Below, one piece after another: positions 63,876 to 64,000 of a stretch of DNA of 64,000 nucleotides (the stretch's first letter is position 1; every line of letters starts with the position of its first letter). The notes beneath the pieces are model-generated. The model made no database searches and had not been told where the DNA came from. It saw nothing but the letters and a program-made list of their open reading frames with translations. The position numbers and the translations under genes were made by a program. Origin of the DNA: Xanthomarina spongicola (GTDB lineage Bacteria > Bacteroidota > Bacteroidia > Flavobacteriales > Flavobacteriaceae); contig NZ_QGGP01000003.1 in the NCBI RefSeq assembly GCF_003148645.1, positions 310,001 to 374,000 of the forward strand, written 5' to 3'.

Positions 63876-64000
63876 ATGTCAAGAATAGGTAATAACCCAG
63901 TAGCAATTCCAGCAGGAATTACAGTTGATATTAACGATAACGTTGTTACAGTAAAAGGGAAATTAGGAGAATTATCTCAAGAATTTTCTGCTGTTTCAAT
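63876..64000 (+). CDS. rplF: 50S ribosomal protein L6, 5' part
   Basis: The first 41 residues are present; the gene continues past the right edge. The start [19 protein letters not shown], then [12 protein letters not shown], matches L6. The ATG lies 17 bp after rpsH, in the usual order of the spc operon. Confidence 0.97.
   Translation, partial: MSRIGNNPVAIPAGITVDINDNVVTVKGKLGELSQEFSAVS

Noticed and set aside
1-64000. CRISPR arrays, tRNA or rRNA genes, insertion sequences, prophage or toxin-antitoxin modules
   Set aside because: I looked for regularly spaced repeats, cloverleaf arms with CCA-adjacent ends, transposase motifs and phage genes and found none. The small tandem repeats at 36647 have no spacers.

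Overview
The window looks like chromosomal core sequence from a marine-type member of the Flavobacteriaceae (phylum Bacteroidota). The DNA is AT-rich and there are no Shine-Dalgarno-like leaders. Many genes carry the Bacteroidota -7 promoter box TAnnTTTG. There is a SusC/SusD pair, a fused hypoxanthine phosphoribosyltransferase-adenylate kinase, and a merged str-S10-spc ribosomal operon with no tuf gene. I saw no tRNA, rRNA, CRISPR array, insertion sequence, prophage or recognisable defence island.

Left part (1-16.3 kb): an ECF sigma factor cut by the window edge, murB translationally overlapped with an aminotransferase gene, a secreted aspartyl protease with a PDZ domain, a DUF1573 protein, valS with a membrane-anchored DNA/RNA nuclease gene directly behind it, then a minus-strand run (KAS III-like enzyme, proC, methyltransferase, glycosyltransferase). 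gcvP follows, divergent from a UbiA-like membrane protein, and then a second ECF sigma factor with a small putative anti-sigma partner.

Middle part (16.3-45.2 kb): an M3 peptidase, then a purine cluster in which purK-purE diverges from hpt-adk. Obg GTPase and a voltage-gated-type K+ channel come next. A 2105-residue thioester alpha-2-macroglobulin follows, carrying an internal SusC-like module. The rest is mainly housekeeping: a TPR protein, mpl (murein recycling), a urea transporter, a CBS protein, PaiB and DUF1569 proteins, radC, a deacetylase-like protein that seems to have lost its metal site, a YjjG-type nucleotidase, rarA, a rhomboid protease and rlmB.

Right part (45.2-64 kb): a four-gene SusC/SusD operon with two lipoproteins of unknown ligand and no degradative enzyme, an Omp85-type outer membrane protein, and then the ribosomal operon rpsL-rpsG-fusA-rpsJ-rplC-D-W-B-rpsS-rplV-rpsC-rplP-rpmC-rpsQ-rplN-X-E-rpsN-rpsH-rplF, which runs off the window.

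No clearly new multi-gene system is visible. The items most worth following are the repeated placement of -7 boxes 4-5 nt before start codons (rlmB, radC, rarA, the UbiA-like gene), the structured 120-nt rpsJ-rplC spacer, the alpha-2-macroglobulin/SusC shared module, the deacetylase-like pseudoenzyme, the degenerate anti-sigma partner, and the families of small palindromic intergenic repeats. -7 boxes also corrected several start codons: upstream in-frame TTG or ATG codons lie inside or ahead of the promoter.
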